27,767 nt of DNA from JAXFQS01 sp034178815. Its GTDB lineage: Bacteria; Verrucomicrobiota; Kiritimatiellia; RFP12; DVOR01. Within the stretch, counting starts at the first letter, position 1. Every line of letters begins with the position of its first letter. The notes below the pieces were generated by a model, which was not told where the DNA came from, made no database searches, and saw only the letters and a program-made list of their open reading frames with translations. Shown in pieces: positions 23,823 through 27,767 of this stretch. The DNA is taken from NCBI GenBank assembly GCA_034178815.1, contig JAXFQS010000135.1, positions 1 through 27,767 on the forward strand, read 5' to 3'. The translations under genes and the position numbers were made by a program.

Positions 23823-25203
23823 CAGCAACCTCCTCTTCGGGATAGCGGATATGCTGGCTGGATGCGCGAGTCCCCAGCAGCATAATGACGGAGAGAGGCC
23901 CAAGACGGCCAATGAACATAGATACGATGATGATGACGCGGCCGATAGAACTCAGATGAGGCGTCGTGTCCAAGGAGAGGCCGACCGTGCCCAAAGCGGA
24001 TGCCGTCTCGAAAAGCAGTTTCAAGGCGCCATTTGGGGTATAGGCGAGGGGCTCGACGGCCAGCAAAATGCAGAAAATCGTGAGTATCAAAGCGAGGTAG
24101 AGGAAAAAAACGATGAATGCGTTGCGTACGATGAGCTGCGGGATAGTGCGCCCGTTCCATTCGGTGTCGACGCGGCCTTTGAGGGTGGCGGCCAGAGTCA
24201 GTAGAACGACAAAAAGCGTAGTGCCCTTCATGCCGCCTGCCATCGACCCTGGGGATGCGCCGATAGTCATGGTGATGATGGAGATCATATTAGATGCGGG
24301 GGAGAATGATTCCATCGGAACCATATTGAAGCCGGCCGTCCTGGCGGTCGCGGCATGGAAGAATGCGAGGTAGGTCTTTTGCGGGATAGAGCTCCCAGTA
24401 AAGGCGTGGTTCCATTCGAGCACAAGGTAGCAGGCGAGGGGGACGAGTAAAAGAGCTAGGGTTGTGACCAGTACCATCCGCGTGTGCAGGGAAACCTTAC
24501 CGCGTGCGCGTAAATCGCGCTTCCAGAAACGAATGGTAGTCAAATTTCGCATCACGAGAAACCCGATACCGCCGGCAATGATGAGCGCCGCCATGGTCAG
24601 ACCTTAGCTAGGATCGTGGGCGAAAGAAACGAGTCTGTCTGGATGGAGACTCATACCGGCGTTGCAAAAGGCCATAATACTATGGTAGATGCCGAAATAG
24701 ATGGCCCGTGGAAGTTCATAGCCGCACCGCACATAGCGCCAAGCGAGCATAATGGCGCCGGCGCCTTGGAACAAGAGGGTCATAAGCGCGGCACGCCAGA
24801 CTAGGGTTCGCACTTTGTGGATTCCCTCAAGACCGTACATGGACGCTACCGACGCTTCGTCGTTTAGACTCAACTGTCTACCGATGAACATCATTAGCAG
24901 GGTGCCAAAGAGCATGATTCCAAGGCCGCCTATTTCTACCAGGGCCAATATGACCAGTTGGCCGAAGAGGGTATAATGGGTCGCAATGTCTAGGACAGAA
25001 AGTCCCGTGACACAAGTTGCACTGGTGGCGGTGAACAAAGCGTCAGCTAGCCGCCCAGCATTCTCAGGAGAGCGCGCTAACGAGGTCATCAGCAGCAGGG
25101 TGCCAACGGTTATGACCGACAGGAATCCCAGTACGACCGCGAGATTAGGGTTTGGACGGAAGCGCCGAGTAGGTGGTATTGTGTGGGTCGATAACAATCC
25201 CAT
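23815..25203 (-). pseudogene. TrkH/KtrB-type K+ transporter interrupted by in-frame TAA
   Basis: Potassium-translocating membrane subunit of the Trk/Ktr family. All four pore-loop selectivity motifs are recognisable: SATCVTGLS, MAFCNAGMSL, ATARTAGFN and ALGTVGLS, together with the expected membrane helices. However, the reading frame carries a TAA at 24606-24604, between AHDPS and GLTMAALIIAGGIGFLV, halfway through the protein. The frame is identical on both sides, so this is a single nonsense codon, not a frameshift. Upstream, 199 residues (25203-24607) hold pores 1-2; downstream, an ATG at 24594 could restart 259 residues holding pores 3-4. Either a recent null allele, a split protein, or a sequence error is possible. 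The start at 25203 lies 1 nt after the amidohydrolase stop. No TrkA/KtrA partner is in the window. Confidence 0.85.
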
Positions 25204-25204
25204 G

Positions 25205-25996
25205 TCAGGAAATCCCCAACAGCCGGCTTGCATTGCCGCACAAGATAAGTTCCCGGTCTGTGTTCGGAAGATTGAGATCCAAAAATGACTGAAGCACACG
25301 ATCCGGATTGTCCCAAGGTGTATCGGTGCCAAAAAGAATACGCTCGGATCCGTGGCGCTGAATCAAAGCAAGGAGGTCTGCTTTGCTCTCATAGGTGCCG
25401 GCTTGGGAGAACTCTAGGTAGAGCGGAAGACCGGCCAGTTCTCGCATCACATCATCATAGAAGCGATAACTTCCCATATGCGCGGCAATGATGGTTAGTT
25501 TGGGGATGTCCCGGACAACCTTTGCGAGGCGCGTTGGCGTTGCATGGCTAAGCGTCGGAGAAAGCGGATCGAACCCTGAATGGAACATCAGCGGCAAGCC
25601 GGATGCGGCTATGCACTCGTAAAGCGGATAGAGGGCGTGGTCATCCACAAAGAATCCTTGGTAATCCGGATGAAGCTTGATCCCCTTCAAGCCGCGGGCT
25701 TTGATATGTTCGGGCTGGTCAAGCGCATCCGGAGCAAAGGGGAAAAGTGAGCCAAAAGCATAGATGCCATCGGTTACCGTCGACCGTGCCCAGTCATTCA
25801 GCGATTGATGTTGGGTAGCTTTGGTTGCTACTGGCAAAAGCACGGCGGCATCAATGCCAGCGGTTTTGAGCCGCTCCTTCAGGTTGGCGACTGTGCCATC
25901 CGTGGATGGCGTGAAACCGGAGATGGAAACAAGTTTCGCAATGGCCCGCTCTGCAAGCGCATCGGGAAATGCATGGGTATGGAAATCGATAATCAT
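25205..25996 (-). CDS. Metal-dependent amidohydrolase (amidohydrolase_2 / COG2159 family)
   Basis: A 263-residue TIM-barrel hydrolase or decarboxylase of the amidohydrolase_2 family. Metal and catalytic residues are in the expected order: DFHTH (residues 4-8, HxH), KGIKLHPDYQGF, LMFHSGFD, AAHMGS and FGTDTPW with the final Asp. Substrates in this family range widely (carboxylated aromatics, amides, lactones), so none is assigned. Its ATG overlaps the rnd stop (ATGA) and its stop is 1 nt before trkH; there is no Shine-Dalgarno site, so translation is probably coupled to rnd. Confidence 0.85.
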   Translation of the reverse strand: MIIDFHTHAFPDALAERAIAKLVSISGFTPSTDGTVANLKERLKTAGIDAAVLLPVATKATQHQSLNDWARSTVTDGIYAFGSLFPFAPDALDQPEHIKARGLKGIKLHPDYQGFFVDDHALYPLYECIAASGLPLMFHSGFDPLSPTLSHATPTRLAKVVRDIPKLTIIAAHMGSYRFYDDVMRELAGLPLYLEFSQAGTYESKADLLALIQRHGSERILFGTDTPWDNPDRVLQSFLDLNLPNTDRELILCGNASRLLGIS

Positions 25997-27024
25997 TTTG
26001 TAGTGGGATAAAAGTCTTTGCGCCAGTCATCAGGAGATATGCCGGCAAGTACGAATTGCTCGGCTGCGTGGCGAGTGATGATTAGCGCGGGGTCAATTCC
26101 CTTGGAGCGTGCCTTTTCCGCCACCGTAGCCATCAGTGCAAAGGACTTATCGCGCAGAATGGTTCGGTCTATTGATGTTTTCGGCATCATCTTTGGTGGC
26201 GTATCGTGCAAGGCTTGGGAGCGAATCTCGGCAAGCAACTGGTCGGTAAGTGCTTTGGCGTGGCCTTTCGGGGGAAGCGGCAGACCTTGTGCTAGACTAA
26301 TCAGCAGTTCATCCCGAACGATGGCATTTCGTGGGCGGTCGCATTGCATTGCGTAGTTCTCACGCCAAGTAGCCAATCGGCGCAACACGCATTGGGCAAG
26401 CGGTGGAAGACGGTTGTGCCCCTTGACCTTGCGCCAGCGTTCTTCAGCAGGCTGCGGCGATTCGAGGTCATCCAGTTTAGCAAGTTCCTGGAACAAAAGG
26501 TCTCTGCTAACCGTACGACGAAGCAATTCTTCCCGCGCTTTGTGAAGATAGATGACATCCTCCGCGGCGTAGTTCAGCTGCTGTTGCGTCAGTGGACGAG
26601 CAGTCCAGTCGGAACGCGTTTCGCTTTTAGCAAGAGTAATGCCTAACAATTCCTGAAGAAGTGCCTGCAATCCGATGGCGGAGGAAAGTCCGGCGAACCC
26701 CGCCGCAATGCGTGTGTCAAACACATTTCGGATGTGGGCATTGCCCGTCGCCCGGCTGATGATGCGCATATCCTGCGGGGCATCGTGGAAGATTTTGACT
26801 ATTCGGGTGTCCTCCAATACGGGGTGCAAGGGGGAAAGGTCGGGTAGGGCTATCGTGTCAATCAGGATTGCCTGCCCGTCGCAAGGTGCCACTTGCACCA
26901 GACCTAGGATGGGATAGTAGGTCCGCTCCCAAAGAAACTCCGTGTCGAGGGCTATGGCCGAGGTTTGCAATAACTCCGTTGCGAGCTGTTTAAGTTGTTG
27001 GGGGGTTGTGATGATGGTGGTCAT
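25993..27024 (-). CDS. rnd: Ribonuclease D
   Basis: 3'-5' exoribonuclease of the DEDDy class that trims tRNA precursors and other small RNAs. In the 343-residue protein the catalytic acids are visible: Asp27 and Glu29 in DTEF, HDAPQDM (79-85, Asp84), and YAAED (151-155). A C-terminal HRDC-type domain is suggested by LPPLAQCVLRRLATWRENYA and RDELLISLAQGLP. The ATG at 27024 is chosen; a TTG two codons upstream is possible. A -10 box lies 14 nt before this ATG and no Shine-Dalgarno is present. It appears to head the amidohydrolase-trkH-udg-dprA-purC-cdd-cls run. Confidence 0.93.
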   Translation of the reverse strand: MTTIITTPQQLKQLATELLQTSAIALDTEFLWERTYYPILGLVQVAPCDGQAILIDTIALPDLSPLHPVLEDTRIVKIFHDAPQDMRIISRATGNAHIRNVFDTRIAAGFAGLSSAIGLQALLQELLGITLAKSETRSDWTARPLTQQQLNYAAEDVIYLHKAREELLRRTVSRDLLFQELAKLDDLESPQPAEERWRKVKGHNRLPPLAQCVLRRLATWRENYAMQCDRPRNAIVRDELLISLAQGLPLPPKGHAKALTDQLLAEIRSQALHDTPPKMMPKTSIDRTILRDKSFALMATVAEKARSKGIDPALIITRHAAEQFVLAGISPDDWRKDFYPTTK

Positions 27025-27038
27025 ACGCAATTGGCTCT

Positions 27039-27067
27039 ATTATATAATGAGTGAAGGGGGAAGACAA
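27039..27067 (-). promoter_or_regulatory. Predicted sigma70-type promoter of rnd operon
   Basis: On the minus strand TTGTCT (27067-27062), 17 nt, then a perfect TATAAT (27044-27039). The rnd ATG begins 14 nt downstream, so the leader would be about 8 nt, or 2 nt if the TTG at 27030 is used. No Shine-Dalgarno is present. It likely drives the eight-gene run down to cls. Confidence 0.55.
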
Positions 27068-27111
27068 TCTCGTTTTCCCTCCGGCGCAAAAATTATCGAA
27101 ACTGGTGGTTA

Positions 27112-27651
27112 TTAGAGCAAACCGCCCAGCATTGCTCCAAGTGCTCCGCCTCCCAAGATGATGGCCAGAGGATGGCATTGTTGGTGGTGCCCAATGGCCG
27201 CTAGGATGATTATCAGCGGCATTGTCAACTGCAAAGTCGAACGCCCCAAGGTTAGTCCGGCGAAAATCAATCCGGCCAAGAGAATTAGCCCCAGCGAAAC
27301 TGGGCGGACGCCTGCCAGAAAGCCTTTGACAATAGGGTGGTCACGGTGTGCCTGGAGAAGTCTTGCCGCCAATGTCAGGATTAGGAAGGAGGGCAGGAGC
27401 ATGGCCAGACTGGCAATTAGAGCTCCCCCCAGTCCTGCCTGCGTGTAGCCAACATAGGTTGCCGTGTTCAGACCGATTGGACCAGGGGTCAACTGGGCTA
27501 TTGAAGCGAGGGTAGCAAAAGATTCTTCGCTCAGCAGGCTATCTTTGCGAACCAAATCAGCCATCAACAGGGGCATCAAAGAGTATCCTCCGCCGAAGCA
27601 GAGAAGCCCGTATTTGGCGAAGTGCAACAACAGATAGAGAAAGATGCTCAT
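27112..27651 (-). CDS. chrA: Chromate transporter, short (single-domain) ChrA type
   Basis: A 179-residue membrane protein of the CHR family, half the length of two-domain ChrA. Typical features are FAKYGLLCFGGGYSLMPLL near the N-terminus and the AQLTPGPIGLNTATYVGY block; about five to six hydrophobic segments follow. Short ChrA proteins usually act as pairs encoded by neighbouring genes and are linked to chromate or other oxyanion transport, although the physiological substrate is often unclear. The start at 27651 overlaps the stop of an upstream frame (ATGA), so it belongs to an operon that begins outside the window. The upstream tail does not look like the second ChrA half. Confidence 0.85.
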   Translation of the reverse strand: MSIFLYLLLHFAKYGLLCFGGGYSLMPLLMADLVRKDSLLSEESFATLASIAQLTPGPIGLNTATYVGYTQAGLGGALIASLAMLLPSFLILTLAARLLQAHRDHPIVKGFLAGVRPVSLGLILLAGLIFAGLTLGRSTLQLTMPLIIILAAIGHHQQCHPLAIILGGGALGAMLGGLL

Positions 27652-27767
27652 GGTTGCTCGGGGAAAATGAATGGGGGCGCCGCCACAGGGCCTATTTGCT
27701 CTACTGGCGGAAGCAGGGATATGAAGCGGCTCAGGATTTCGTCGGGGGGAACTGCCGGGAAGGTGAG
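27648..27767 (-). CDS. C-terminal end of an unknown gene (cut by window edge)
   Basis: A minus-strand frame is open from the window edge to a TGA at 27650-27648 that forms an ATGA overlap with chrA. The 39 visible residues (with the segments PPDEILSRFISLLPPVEQI and AAPPFIFPEQP) are Pro-rich and match no family I recognise. The coupling to chrA is the main evidence that it is coding. Confidence 0.5.
   Translation of the reverse strand, partial: LTFPAVPPDEILSRFISLLPPVEQIGPVAAPPFIFPEQP

Noticed and set aside
23823..23912. Longer N-terminus for the uracil-DNA glycosylase, starting at 23912
   Set aside because: It would overlap trkH by about 98 nt and add 30 residues unlike the family; the TTG at 23822 has AGGAGG at proper distance.
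24604..24606. Reassignment of TAA as a sense codon
   Set aside because: TAA cleanly ends other intact genes here (def, bioF, the LuxR-type regulator, purC) at the normal family length.
23815..25203. Frameshift as the cause of the split trkH gene
   Set aside because: The upstream frame, the TAA and the downstream ATG are all in the same frame (TAA at 24606-24604, ATG at 24594-24592), so a single nonsense codon explains it.

Overview
This is a gene-dense bacterial chromosomal segment (roughly 55-57% G+C by eye) with about 22 protein genes, one of them interrupted by an in-frame stop and one cut by the right edge. I see no rRNA, tRNA, CRISPR array, insertion sequence or prophage. The gene content points tentatively to the Verrucomicrobiota/Lentisphaerota/Kiritimatiellota (PVC) group. 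The clues are a NarL-type histidine kinase with a large periplasmic sensor of repeated OB-like modules, a DUF4091/GH123-like secreted glycosidase, and anaerobic-type ferredoxin-dependent 2-oxoacid oxidoreductase genes. This is an inference from family knowledge, not a database result.

Layout. (1) 157-2272, plus: def (peptide deformylase), a membrane-anchored protein that appears to fuse LemA-like and TPM domains, and dut, joined by 1-4 nt overlaps. (2) 2269-5842, minus: tag (3-methyladenine glycosylase I) and a 972-residue SNF2 helicase, each with its own promoter. (3) 5958-6257, plus: a small exported protein made of 21-residue repeats. (4) 6273-8227, minus: an esterase and ATP-grasp ligase pair. 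(5) 8589-11935, plus: queC overlapping a ferredoxin, then a 2-oxoacid:ferredoxin oxidoreductase whose beta and gamma subunits are fused. (6) 12067-12792, plus: a sirtuin. (7) A roughly 620 bp gene-free gap, then 13414-17870, plus: a secreted GH123-like protein, a sensor kinase and a LuxR-type regulator. (8) 17867-27767, minus: a tightly packed run which, in transcription order, is an unknown partial gene, chrA, rnd, an amidohydrolase, a TrkH/KtrB potassium channel split by an in-frame TAA, a family-4-like UDG, dprA, purC, cdd, cls and bioF.

Two themes stand out. First, at least six transcription units (def, SNF2 helicase, tag, queC, sir2, rnd) have a recognisable -10 box only 6-14 nt before the start codon and no Shine-Dalgarno sequence, so their mRNAs should be leaderless or nearly so. 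Other genes, such as the esterase, the repeat protein, dprA, purC and cdd, have Shine-Dalgarno sites. The window therefore appears to use two modes of translation initiation. Second, there are unusual architectures: the LemA-TPM fusion, the KorB-KorC fusion, and the nonsense-interrupted potassium channel gene.

The content is mostly housekeeping: protein maturation, dUTP and uracil control, base-excision repair, DNA uptake processing, RNA trimming, purine and pyrimidine metabolism, cardiolipin, biotin and queuosine synthesis. I found no clear defence or mobile system. The least understood units are the esterase/ATP-grasp pair, the exported repeat protein and the LemA-TPM fusion.
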